Assembly: GCA_949825045.1 (NCBI GenBank)
Contig: OX463814.1
Span: forward strand, 28,972,383 to 29,036,382
DNA from: Argyresthia goedartella
Taxonomy: Eukaryota; Arthropoda; Insecta; Lepidoptera; Argyresthiidae
Reading direction: 5' to 3'
DNA length: 64,000 nt
In this document: piece by piece, positions 42,776 to 53,526 of the stretch
How the letters are laid out: each line of letters begins with the position of its first letter
Numbering within the stretch: the stretch's first letter is position 1
Notes under the pieces: generated by a model
What the model saw: the letters and a program-made list of their open reading frames with translations, nothing else
Told to the model about the DNA's origin: nothing
Database searches by the model: none
Made by a program: the position numbers and the translations under genes

Positions 42776-43394
42776 GCGTGGCCCCGAGAGTGAGTGGTGC
42801 TGCATTACGCAGCACGAACCCTAGCCTCTGGAAAGCCTTCGCGGTGACCAGCTACACGTGCGGGCGAAACGTGAGCTGCGCGTCGAACAGCACGCCCCGA
42901 GGTTTTATACGGACGTTTCGGCGGCGTGATGAAAAACATCCACAAACAAAATAAACCTTCAACTCCTTAGCTGCGGAGATGGGCTAGCCCTCTATCAGAC
43001 GAAACGGAGTATTGAATAAATGGCTAATTGTGGGCTCAACTGTGTCTCCGCCGGGAAAAAGCGTGACGCCGTCATATAATGTAGCCGTTTCATAGTTATT
43101 ATGACAAACCAACCACGTCGCAGGGTAACAAGATAAACATAGAATCGGGACTCTTTGACTATTTGATCACGGCTTTGGGTAGGTAGGCATAAGGTAAAAG
43201 TAGTGAAGCACAACAAGGGACCAGCCATGCAACTTAGCGCAGACTTCCAGGAGACTTTTATGTCACGCGAGCGGTTTTTTCTCCAGATTTTCCTTCGATA
43301 TCCGAAATTTCGTATTTTTCAGTTATGCGCCTGCAACGAGTGGTCAGCACCACTCGTTGCGCAAGTCGAATAGTAGAATAAACCTCAAATACGT
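42776..43394 (+). mobile_element. SINE family B body and unassigned repeat
   Basis: 42955-43060 has TAGCTGCGGAGATGGGCTAG and GTGTCTCCGCC, shared with the SINE-B copies at 51285 and 52790. 43125-43250 (AACAAGATAAACATAGAATC ... GGGACCAGCC...TTAGCGCAGACTT) is shared in the same orientation with 46446-46555, so both belong to one unnamed repeat. Confidence 0.5.
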
Positions 43395-43617
43395 CAAAGC
43401 TCATGTCAAAAGTGTCAACACAATTTGAAGTGTCAGAGTGCTGTTTTCGCGCGTTTTTTCAAATTGGAATCCAAAAAGTCAAATATGTATCATTTGGGAC
43501 AGATTGAACAGCCTGATTTGTTCCATATCATTGCCATGATTTAGTAGGCAGCTTAATTGAACAAACACTGTCATACAGCCTATAATATGAGAGCATTTAA
43601 CGTTCCGTTTCCTATGC
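43395..43617 (-). mobile_element. MITE-like repeat, second copy, part 1
   Basis: Complement of the right two-thirds of the 24194-24585 element (GCATAGGAAACGG, TTAAATGCTCTCATATTATA). It stops exactly where the LINE tail begins. Confidence 0.75.
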
Positions 43618-46145
43618 GATATTCATATTCATATTCTTCATATTCTTTATTGCACAGAAATCTTAATAGTAAGGTAACAAAACATTTTATGAGCAAAAGG
43701 CGAGCTTATCTCTAAAGAGAGATTTCTACCAGCAAACCTAGGTAGGACAGGAAAAATTGTGCAACAGGAGAGACCTAGTGCGCAATAAAACTGTACACAT
43801 CTAATTGTTTACAACTAAAACATAATAATTTAATAAATGATATATACTAAATAAAATACAAAAGCAAAAAATTTTGTATATATCAAACATATACTACTTA
43901 TATATACATATATAAAAGTACCTATCACGAAAGAGAAAGGAAATGCTCTTTCAATCTTGTCTTAAAAGTGAAAATTGAGGGACTATCTCTAATAGCGCAG
44001 GGAAGTGCGTTCCACAGTCGGATCGCCGTTAACCTAAACGAGTGTTTGTAAGCGGCAGTGTTATGCTGAGGAGTAGAGAGAAGAGACATCGTGTGGGATC
44101 TCCGGTTGCTATGCCTGGATGAAATAAACTCGAAACGTTCTCGAAGATATGAGGGGTAGCGGGGATTTCGCAAAATGTTGAACAGATAGGAGAGAACGTG
44201 CATATCACGACGAAGGCGGATCGGAAGCCACCCCAACTCCTTGCGATACTGTGAGACATAGTCATACTTCGCAGCCCGAAGACATGCCGAATCCCGAGGT
44301 TTTGAAGTCGTTCGAGTTTGTTCAGTTGTTCTTCGTTCGCACCGATCCAGAAAACATCTGCATAGTCGATTAAAGGTAGTAGAAGGGACTGGGCAAGGGT
44401 GATTTTAGTCTGCTGTGGCAGGAAGTGCTGCAATCTCCGTAGGGAGTAAAATGACGCAAAGACTCGTCTGCTGACCTCACAAACATGGGGCGACCAGGAC
44501 AACAATTTATCAAATACAACCCCAAGATTCTTGGCCTTCTCGCTGTATGAAATTATGTTACCATCATACACTATAGGGTCGACGGGCATTTTCTGAACTA
44601 GGTTATGAGAGTGACGAGTACCCAAAATCATGGCCTTTGATTTGCCCGGGTCGACAAGCAGACCATAAGAGGTAGAGGTAGCCCATTTCCTGATGTTATC
44701 GAGATCAGCATTCAACGCCTCTACTGTCAGATTCACATCACACGGAGAGAAGTGCCGATATATTTGAAGGTCATCTGCGTACAGATGATAAGAAGAGGTA
44801 AGAACGTCAGAGATGGAGTTAATGAATACCGAGAAGAGGAGAGGAGAAAGGATGCCTCCCTGCGGAACACCTGCGGAGAGATCACACCAGTCCGTTGAGA
44901 TCTCCTCGGACTTAATGTGTTGCTGGCGGTCTCTCAGGTAGGAGTCAAACCAGCGAGCAGAGTGCGAGGAGACATTAAGTGACTTTAAAATTTCGACTAG
45001 TATATCGAAATCGACGCAGTTAAAGGCGCTACTGAAATCAAGCAGTGTAAGGACCGTAAGCTGCTTTTGATCCATAGCTAATTGAATGTCGTCAGTGACT
45101 TTGAGCAGTGCTGTGGTAGTGCTGTGACCCGGCCTGAAACCTGATTGGTGGGGATTCAGTAACATTTTTGAGGAAAGGTAGGAGGAGAGTTGGGAGTGGA
45201 CAATTGATTCCAGGACTTTGGAGAGGATAGGCAGAATAGAAATGGGATGGAAATCTTTAAAGAAGGCGGGATTAGACGTTTTGGGGAGGGGAATCATAAG
45301 TGCCAATTTCCCTTGGCTGGGGTAGCAACATTGGTCAAGCGACACATTGATTATGTGGGTGATGAGAGGTTACATCAATGATAGTTGTTATCATCTGCGA
45401 ACATATCTTGTCCTCATCTATGGCCTTCGACGAGATTGCTAGTATTGCCCTCCTTACTGCGCCGATTCCGACAGGGATAAAATTAAATGCTGAGGTGAGG
45501 GATGTTGCCTTGGACCGTAGGTTACGAAAGGTTGCATCCTTGACGAGGGAGTCCATCGCGACAGGGGGAGTTGCAAAGAAACTATTGAGACCCCGGAGAT
45601 CGACATTTCCGGCTGCCAATTCCTGTGACTTACCAACACCAAGGGTCTTCAGGAACTTCCAGACCTGTGCTGGAGTATAGCTCTCGATACATTCGTAGAT
45701 ATGACGGCGTTTAGAATCACGACACAGGCGAGTGCAACTATTACGAAGGCGTTTGAAAATTAGTAGATTCTCATCGGTCGGATTCCTCTTATATCTAGAC
45801 TTGGCACGGTTTCTCTTAGCCATCAGACCCTTAATGGTGTCAGTAAGCCACGGTGCAGGAAGATGCTTCACTTTACCCCTCTTGACCGTAGCATGCTTAT
45901 CAAACAAGCTCAGGACAATAGAGTTGAAGTTCCGTACTTTGTCATCAATGGTCTCACTACCGTAGACAGGCGACCAGTCGACAGAGGAGGCGTCTGAATT
46001 AAGGGAGGTTATATCCATGCCCTTGAAGCTACGAATGTCAAGGAATTTAGCTGCACGCTTGGGAGGCTTTATCTTTTAAGAGAAGTAAATAAGATTGTGA
46101 TAGGAGAAAGGGGCGTTAAGTTGGCCGGTATATATATATATATAA
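43618..46145 (-). mobile_element. CR1/L2-type LINE, 5'-truncated, inserted in a MITE-like repeat
   Basis: The minus-strand element starts in the endonuclease-RT linker and ends with (GAATAT)n at 43618-43650. Flanks on both sides belong to the same 0.4-kb repeat and share GATAT, consistent with a short target duplication. The endonuclease is absent, so it is an incomplete reverse-transcription product. Confidence 0.85.
43925..46018 (-). pseudogene. LINE reverse transcriptase (two frameshifts)
   Basis: 46018-45350 is the linker (PAPWLTDTIKGLMAKRNRAK). A shift near 45348 leads into the RT: MIPLPKTSNPAFFKDFHPIS, HQSGFRPGHSTTTALL, LLDFSSAFNCVDFDIL (first Asp), AGVPQGGILSPLLFSVFIN, YHLYADDLQIYRHF (YADD), and LGVVFDKLLSW in the thumb. 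A second shift near 44270 separates the C-terminus (LGWLPIRLRRDMHVLSYLFN to FKTRLKEHFLSLS). No RNase H. The layout is CR1/L2-like. All catalytic motifs survive but the frame does not. Confidence 0.88.
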
Positions 46146-46290
46146 GATATTTACCGGTTTTTACTTTTCTGCGTGCAACGGATAAAAATCAACATTTACA
46201 AATTTATTGGCAACACCGATGACGAACGATTAAAAAATGCAGAAAATAAACGTCGTGCGACTTGTAAGTCGAACGTGACATATGTCTCAT
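46146..46290 (-). mobile_element. MITE-like repeat, second copy, part 2
   Basis: Complement of the left third of the 24194-24585 element (ATATGTCACGTTCGAC; TTTTTATCCGTTGCACGCAG). It joins part 1 across the LINE. Confidence 0.75.
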
Positions 46291-46445
46291 GCGATATATA
46301 ATTTCATCGAGTGATTCAAAAATAGAGCTCCAGGGCTTTAGGGATTTTCCGAGAAATAAATTAACCGTCACCTTTTTACTCTGGAGGTTTTTAGTCTCTG
46401 CTACTAGTCTTCCGGAAAAAAGGCTTGAGCATTTGTGTGTATGTG

Positions 46446-46597
46446 GTAGCAAGATAAACATGGAGTCGAGACACTCTCTTTTATCACGTCTGTGGTATAA
46501 GGTTTAAGTAATGAAGCCACACGGGACCAGCCACGAAACTTAACGCAGACTTTTAAGAATCCAGAACCGAGGGTTTTAAGAATCTTCCATCATATTG
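46446..46597 (+). repeat. unnamed repeat, second copy
   Basis: AACAAGATAAACATGGAGTC, CGGGACCAGCCACGAAACTT and AACGCAGACTT match 43125-43250 in the same orientation. Confidence 0.5.
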
Positions 46598-46745
46598 TTG
46601 ACAGATGTCACTATTTTTGACAGGTGTCACTATTGTTGACAGGTGCGTGACACATTATAGTTAGATGTCAAAAAAGTGTCAGCTGTCATAATTAATGACT
46701 GCTGTCAAAAATAATGACAACTATCTGTAAGGACTTGACACATCT
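46598..46745. repeat. cluster of TGACA/TGTCA half-sites
   Basis: Twelve exact TGACA or TGTCA words in about 150 bp. Several are paired as TGACAGrTGTCA, and a near-19-bp unit TTGACAGrTGTCACTATTkT is repeated. Two more dense groups follow at 47150-47210. Confidence 0.75.
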
Positions 46746-46965
46746 CAATGAAACAACGTTTGGTTTAAGACTGGTCTATATTTGTAGTCATAAGTAATAT
46801 CATAGGTATCCATAATAGGGATGAGGGCGTCACCACACTACACCATCCATCCAATTGAGAAAAAAAAATAAGTTTTTATTTTTTTTCATTATAGTGATTA
46901 TACAGTTTAATATATTGAGTTTACGTAGGTACTTAGAAACTAAGTTTACTGATTACATTATATTT

Positions 46966-47115
46966 AACGAACGATGTCTACTTTTCCATCTTTAATTATC
47001 TTGACATTTGGTGACAAATCTTCCAACACTACATATAGACCATTATACACATTTTGAAATTTATTTGTTGTCTCATTTTTTAACAGAATATAATCATTAG
47101 GTTTATACGTTACAC
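46966..47115 (-). pseudogene. possible LTR-retroelement integrase C-terminal scrap
   Basis: A minus-strand frame reads VTYKPNDYILLKNETTNKFQ, then NVYNGLYVVLEDLSPNVKII and KDGKVDIVR with a stop. The pattern -VGD-VLLKN------Y-GPY-V-------V-I--GK-K-V is that of the integrase C-terminal SH3-like region in Ty3/gypsy-type elements. No LTRs or other domains were found, so the call is tentative. Confidence 0.4.
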
Positions 47116-47235
47116 TTCTAAATAACCATACTGGTCAAAAATTATGTCCATTATGAAATAAGTGACATCGTCAACATTAATGACAGCTGTAAAATAAGTG
47201 TCACTGACAGAAACATTGTTAATTGATATTTTACC

Positions 47236-48164
47236 GTAAAGTTTTTGGTAGCGTTAGCGGTCCCTGGGGGTAAGTACCAAACTTTTTTCGTTTATGAGTA
47301 AGTGCTATGGATCACTAAAATATCGTGAAACGCTTTTGCATCAGATTTTTTAATATGACCTATTCTGAAGTTTTCATAACAACGCAGCGTAACACAAACT
47401 TTACGCGGTTGACCACCAAAGTTTGTTATTGTTAGCGTTATGTTACGTAGATATAATAAATAAATCTGAAATCAAAGTGAAAACTCGTGTTTATGATAAT
47501 ATCTATCAAGTTAAAAATTCAAACGATTCAAATCTATCGGCGAATTACAATGACTGAACGATGGTACCGATAAGCAAGTAATCCCATTTTAAGTAATGGT
47601 TATCAACTTTTGACCAGCCGCCTAAATACAATCAAAATACCCTTCACTTACATAATAGTATAGTCAGATTATTAATACGTGTGGCATCGAGTAACAAACA
47701 AAGGTTCATACTTTCCTTGTCGTTAGTGGTACTTGTGTCCAATTTACAAAATATAATGGTTTTTGAAAAGCTCATAATATTGGTGATTCTATTGGTAACT
47801 CGAAAACGTAGAAGTCATAAAGAAAAACTTAAAAAAATGTAGATTAAAGAGAGTCATAATAATGTCAATATCTCATAAAATGTATCTTTTTGAGGTAGCC
47901 TTTGTAAAATGCTTATTTTTTTACAAAAATGTGCCAGATTTACTTTACGAAAACCACGAATTATTGACGTGCGGGTTTTCTCGCAGCCCCTATATTGTAT
48001 CGTGCTTCGTGTCGGGTAATTCGAGAGTTAGCTCCGGCTCTTATTCAAACACGCCTTTGAAAGCGCGACTTAGTTTTAGATTGCGGTTTAGGATACTTTA
48101 GAATAAAGTTTATTCGTGTCAAGTCGCAACAGCAATTGCTTCTGTTCCATTTTTAACAGACTTC
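47236..48164 (+). other. intergenic; nothing recognised
   Basis: No supported coding region or repeat. Confidence 0.35.
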
Positions 48165-48525
48165 AAAAAACCGGCCACAAAGGGTTCCGTACCACCGTAC
48201 AATGGTAGGGATGGTGTGGAGTGAATAGTTTGGATTTAACATAGCAAAATGTTGTTTACAAAGTTATAAGTGCGGCTACTTTCACACTCCTTTTGAGTAC
48301 CCAGGTCTATTCATAAATTTGTATGTTGTAGTGAACGAATTGTTGTATGGGATGCCCCCATACAACAATGGGATATTTATTTTATTCTGTTTTTTAGTAG
48401 TTTGCTATTATAGCGGCATCAAAAATACATCACCTGTGAAAATTTCAACTATCTAACTATACGGTTCATGAGATACAGCCTTGTTACAGAAGGAGAGACA
48501 GACAGACAGACAGTCTTAGTAATTA
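48165..48525. repeat. dispersed GGGTTCCGTACC repeat, copy
   Basis: AGGGTTCCGTACCACCGTAC near 48181, TTACAAAGTTATAAGTGCGG near 48255, ACGGTTCATGAGATACAGCC near 48461 and a GACA run at 48499-48512. Confidence 0.65.
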
Positions 48526-48654
48526 GATGTTGTATTATCACAAACGCGAAACTATACATCAGATTTTGACTTTTTTTTATTGGCTTACATTTACTTCAAC
48601 TTAAAGAAAAGTGCGAGTTTTATCAAAATCGGAACTGAGTTTTTAAGACATGGG

Positions 48655-49085
48655 CGTGTCAATAAAGTCATCATCATGCTCAGCCCACATCAACCCACCG
48701 CTGGGCACAGGCCTCTTCTCTACATCGCCAACCCCTACGGTCCTGTGCCATCCGCATCCATTGAGATCCTGTCGATTTTAGTATATCGTCGGACCATCTG
48801 GCAGGTGGTCTGCCCACTGGCCTTGTTGCTCCCCTTGGCCACCACTCCGTGACTGCTTTTGTCCACCGTCCTTCATCACGTCTCCCATCTCCACCTCAGT
48901 CTCGTTATCCGCTTACCTACATCTTTGACCTTCGTCTTCTGTCGAATTTCGACGTTTGGCACGCGGTCAACGGGAGAGATACCTAACATGGAACGCTCCA
49001 TTGCTCATTGGCCCACCTTTATTTTGTCTATAATTTGCTTAGTAAGCGTCCATGTTTCGGCTCGATAGGTCAGGTGTAAATATAG
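48655..49085 (-). pseudogene. RTE-type LINE, RT C-terminal relic and 3' end
   Basis: Minus-strand frame pieces read AETWTLTKQIIDKIKVGQ, MERSMLGISPVDRVPNVEIR, DVGKRITRLRWRWE, then RRGLCPAVG and CGLSMMM encoded by the 3' tail (ATGATGATGAC). This succession is the standard C-terminus of insect RTE elements. Stops and shifts interrupt it. Confidence 0.85.
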
Positions 49086-50655
49086 TAGTCAATCTTATTA
49101 ATACGATCTGGGTAGCAGCCGAAATGATAGAAAACTAGGGAAAAATTTAAGTTTTATCAAATTCGGTTCATCAGTTTTCTAATTATGAAAAATAGTACTA
49201 AAAAAAGAACAGCTGAAAAACATGACAAATTGGCGGTGGTTAATCGTTTATGATGAAATTGTATTAGGACTGCATAAAACACGAGGGTTAGGATTTTTTC
49301 GCAGTACTTTTAAGAATAGCAGGGGCCCATGAAAGACTTATCATTACAAGTATTTCCATAAAACTAGTAATTACGAGAACAAAATAATAATAAAAAAAAC
49401 AACTTCAAAATTAAGATAGAATTATGAGTTAATTTGAAGTCGACTTAATTTTTTTAATTATAATCTTTTAACTTGTTATGAAATATACATAGTAAGTGAT
49501 AGCTATAGATATAATACAAAGTTCACCCCGACCCAAATCATCATGATACGCTAAACGACAGCAATTTTGAATGTTGCACGCAATAAGTAGTATCGGTAAC
49601 CCAATCACGAGCGTACAGTGGTAGACAGGAGTCAATGACCACTGTTTCATTGCCAACCCGCGAAGACTGCCCCTGGTGAGGAAAAATAACTATTGAATAA
49701 CTATATATCAATAACTAGGTAAACATGGGCACAAAGTTTTCTTTTAAATTTTATAATAATATAAACATTCAGAGAAAAAATAACAGTATAAACTTTATTA
49801 TACTTTTGTTATACTTTTGCACACATATTGCAAACATAATAAATAATATGTTTAAACTTTGTCTAGCTGTCAACAAAACCAGTTATTTTTATAGCGGCAA
49901 AACTGCCAAAAATGTCATCATGGCGTTTGTTGACGTAGTCGTGGAGTTTTATTGTTATTTTATTGTAGTTGCCCCAGAACGTCATTATTATGTCATGAAG
50001 TCATAACAAACCATCTTTTCAGGATTAAAAAAATATATTACACTTAGTGACCGCAAGTTTGTGACTCGGACTGTACTATACAATAAAAAGTGGGTTAAGT
50101 GCATTTCTATTTATTATTTTCAAGAAGTCTTAAAGTGGCCATCACATCGGAATTTGCTTGGAAACAGAATATCACATTTGGATGCTTCTTATGTGAAATA
50201 ATGGTATGTTTTCAAAGATATTAAAATTTTTACACATAAGAATCGATGAAAGCTACTAGTTGTCACGTTGGATTGGTGTGAATAACCCCCCGTAATGGAA
50301 GCTTAATTAAGAAATGTTTCGAGAGTATTTTCGGAACAGTCCTAAAATGAAATGAAAGAATTTAATTCAAACAAGTTTTCCTATTTACGTACCTAAATTA
50401 GAGTTATAAAAAAAAGCCCTACACCCTGACGTGGCCTCAATGACGTGGATCAAACAGGATGCACAGTAGAGAAGATTTCTTCTATGAGATTCTTTAAGGT
50501 TTCCACGGCAACTAGCTGAGCCCGGGAATCTGTCTTCTTAGTTCCTAATGCTTTAGACGTTTCCAGACAAAAGACCACAGTCTCTGTTTTCCAGTTTTCA
50601 GGAAAAAACTTTTCTTTCCAACTTTGAAACTTCGTGGAACGTAAAAATAACAAAA
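49086..50655 (+). other. intergenic; nothing recognised
   Basis: AT-rich. The 93-codon frame at 49725-50006 has AT-driven composition and no family match. Confidence 0.35.
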
Positions 50656-51232
50656 ATGGAAATCAAGTCCATTGACATGAGTCGTTTGTAAGGCTGGACT
50701 ATTTATCAGACGATAATACATGAGTGCAAGGTTCAGGCCGGATAAAACGAATTTGGTGAGTCATTTTCGTGAAAACCCTACATTAACCCAAAAACACCGA
50801 GAAAAAAAATAGGTTTTTTTTATAAATACAGTTTATATATACATACACATAAAACTTGTCCTGATGTTTTAGGGACAATTCCTAATTCTGTCCAACATAG
50901 AAACATCAAAACATGTTTACATTTCGAATTTTGACATTACTCCACCCAGAGTGCCAGTGAGAGCCAGAGAAAAAGACTGTATGAAGCGTATAAAAAGATC
51001 AAATAGCATTTTGTCAAAAACTAATGTGTCAAAGATGTAAACAGAAGCAATTTTCATAGTTGAGTTCACAGACTATATAGGGATGAGTTATTCCTACGAA
51101 CAAAGCTGGAAATCAAGTCCATTACATGAGTCGTTTGCGAAGCTGGACTATTTATCAGACGACAATACATGAGTGCAAGTTTCAGGCCCAATAAAACGAA
51201 TTTGCTGAGTCATTTTAGTGAAAACCCTACAA
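50656..51232 (+). repeat. direct repeat pair (about 125 bp, 450 bp apart)
   Basis: TGGAAATCAAGTCCATT, GCTGGACTATTTATCAGACG, AATACATGAGTGCAAG and GAAAACCCTACA occur at 50656-50785 and again at 51105-51232 in the same orientation with a few differences. Confidence 0.8.
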
Positions 51233-51284
51233 AGTATGGTCACTTTTACCTGGAAGCATTCTGATATTTGTACGGATGTTTCGT

Positions 51285-51590
51285 GGTTGGTAGAGCTCCG
51301 TGGTTTTCACGCTCGCTTCTTACGCAGGAGGTGCATGTTCGAATCTAGGTACTGCACATGTACCAATGGGATAAGTCGTTTATCGTAAGCACATTATATG
51401 AACGTTCTAACGGTGATGGAAAACATCGTGAGGAAACCTTCATTACTCCATAGCTGCGGCGATAGGCTAGCCCCCTGTCGCCCAAAATAGAGTATTGAAG
51501 AACTGACTTAATAGTGGGCACGTCCCTCTGCCACTCCTTAAACTGACTAATAGTGGGCATAATTATCCCTCTGCCACTTCATAATAAAAT
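51285..51590 (+). mobile_element. tRNA-derived SINE, family B, copy
   Basis: The head has B-box-like ATGTTCGAATCTAGG near 51328. The core phrase GGTGATGGAAAACATCGTGA, GGAAACC is widespread in lepidopteran SINEs, followed by GGCTAGCCCCCTGTC and GTGGGCA repeats. Confidence 0.75.
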
Positions 51591-51813
51591 GTGTGATGCT
51601 TTGTTATAATTTATAAATAACAGAAATAAAAAGGTTCAGTTTTTTTTTAAATTTCATGAATGCCTGTAAAAAAAATTTACCACTACCAATAACCACTATA
51701 TTACCAGAAGATTATTTGAATTTGCCGCGCTTGGTTAAGTGCATATTTCATCAGACAGAGTATATTTATCTCTGAGCAATAAAGTGGTATGAAATGAATA
51801 ATAAGTGAATATA

Positions 51814-52604
51814 CCTAGTCGGTCCTTAAGTTCTGTCACAAGGTTTTTGATAGATAAAACTCAGCAATAAACTTTTTCTTATTCGTATTATACATGATTA
51901 AAAAGCTTATTTTATACGAATCAAATTGCAATACAATACATTTTGTACGATTATCGCAATATGACAAAAAACCTTATAACTTGAGACAATCGCGAACCCA
52001 AAACACGCCGCAACTGACAAAAAATACCACTTACCACAAATTTAATAAAAAAACAGTGTTCTAGATAACCAACAAGTTTTTTTTTATTTATTCTGAAACC
52101 TCGATTTTAGACCATGCTTAACAGCTAGCATTTGATTTTCTGTTAGCTTTCAGTTCCAACTGCTCCCAAAGAGAACTTTACGTACTTTTTACGTTTTCAG
52201 AAAAACGTATAAAAATTATCTTGTGGGCAACAAGTACACTACGTAAAATGTGAATATGAAAATTAGTTTTACCCAGACTTAGTTATCTTATGCTTCAAAA
52301 TGAAGGTAACAGGTTCAGGGAGGGTTCTGACTAAAATCTCACGTAAGTTTGAAAGGTTTTAAGAGTCATGGAAAAAAGATAAAGTGAATCACGTCCGTAT
52401 TTTTGATTGGGTAAAAAAGTGCAAAATCTCTGAAGAAACTAGCATTTGTGTAATATGGCTTTAAGCATTTAAATCCAATAATCGTTCTAATTTATCAGTA
52501 TTTAATGAGCTATCAAACCATATATATAGTATCAAATAAAATAAAACTTGGTATTATTTACTATGTGGCAAAATATTTGTGACAGAACTTATGGACCGAC
52601 TAGG
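51814..52604 (-). mobile_element. mariner-type MITE, copy B (791 bp)
   Basis: TA duplications at 51812-51813 and 52605-52606. Ends are CCTAGTCGGTCCTTAAGTTC and GAACTTATGGACCGACTAGG. It is a highly similar reverse-complement copy of 41960-42700, with an extra segment of about 50 bp near 52245-52300. Confidence 0.88.
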
Positions 52605-52789
52605 TATATGAACAAGGCCCTGCAGCTCACATTATGTGTGCGTGAGTCACAAATAGTCCGATAATGACGAAAACACCCTACGTAGACATGAGAAGGGGAG
52701 TTCGTGGCGTCATTTGGCTTCTGGCATTTCAGTTATTATTATGTTGTTTTATTGAAATTTTCATCGGCATATTCGTGTGGGCATGTGGG

Positions 52790-52984
52790 AAGAGAGCGAA
52801 AACGAGCTCTGTGGTCTAGAGGTTTCAGGCTCGCACGCAAATACATTACCTCTATACGGAAGTTATAACGGTGATGGAAAACATCGTGTGGAAACCTTCA
52901 ATCTCCATATCTGCAGCGATGGGCTAGCCCCTTGTCAGTATAGAATAAAACGTGGGCACAATTGTGCCCCTTCTATCTATCCCG
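52790..52984 (+). mobile_element. SINE family B, copy
   Basis: GGTGATGGAAAACATCGTGT, GGAAACCTTC and GATGGGCTAGCCCCTTGTC; the head is diverged (GGTTTCAGGCTCGCACGC). Confidence 0.7.
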
Positions 52985-53165
52985 CATGGGAAAAGTGGTA
53001 ACAAGAGGTCTCGGGTTCAATCCCCGGCTGGTGGTAAAAAACACAGCAGGGCATGGTTGTTCATTTGTGTGTGGCATCGCTGTTTCTGGTACCCACGACA
53101 CGCTAGGATATCCTAGTGTGGGTCCAGAATGTGCCCGTATCTAAATGTTTATGTTTATATTATGT
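52985..53165 (+). mobile_element. tRNA-derived SINE, family C, copy
   Basis: B-box GGGTTCAATCCCCGG near 53013, then GGCATCGCTGTTTCTGGTAC, CCACGACACGCTAGGATATC and CTAGTGTGGGTCCAGA; same body as 36945-37165 in the opposite orientation. Confidence 0.75.
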
Positions 53166-53261
53166 GATGTTATGTCAGTCTTTGAAATAAAAAAATATTT
53201 TCGGATCTCAGACTGCCTACTCATTGCATAATGCAATGCACAATAGTAATAATTTGAACTA

Positions 53262-53526
53262 ATAATAATAATACCTTGGACACCATTTACACACATTTAC
53301 ACACATTGATCTAGCCCCAAACTAGGATTCCCTGTATCTTGGGTACTAGACAACGATACACATACTTGTATAGATAAATATTAATACTTAGATAGATAAA
53401 CAACCATGACTAGGGTACAAACATCCGTTCACATCAAACAAATATTTGCCCCCACCGGGACTCGAACCTGGGACCCTTGGTTTCGTAGGCAGCGTCACTG
53501 CCGACTCGGCCTTTCGGGTCGTCAAA
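53262..53526 (-). mobile_element. tRNA-derived SINE, family A, copy 4 (full length)
   Basis: Tail (TAA)n, body with GATCTAGCCCCAAACTAGGA, TAGACAACGATACACATAC, and a tRNA-like head whose B-box complement is GGGACTCGAACCTGGGACC. A small internal duplication of ATTTACACAC lies near 53285. Confidence 0.88.

Noticed and set aside
45378..45965. Plus-strand frames of 100 and 77 codons
   Set aside because: Antisense to the LINE linker and RT on the minus strand.
48580..49068. Plus-strand frames of 90 and 69 codons
   Set aside because: Antisense to an RTE-type LINE relic.
49725..50006. 93-codon plus frame with hydrophobic segments
   Set aside because: Ile/Asn/Phe/Tyr-rich composition is what AT-rich noncoding DNA gives; no motif or splice context.
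50450..50653. 67-codon minus frame near the direct repeats
   Set aside because: Some protein-like composition, but no homology recognised and no supporting context.
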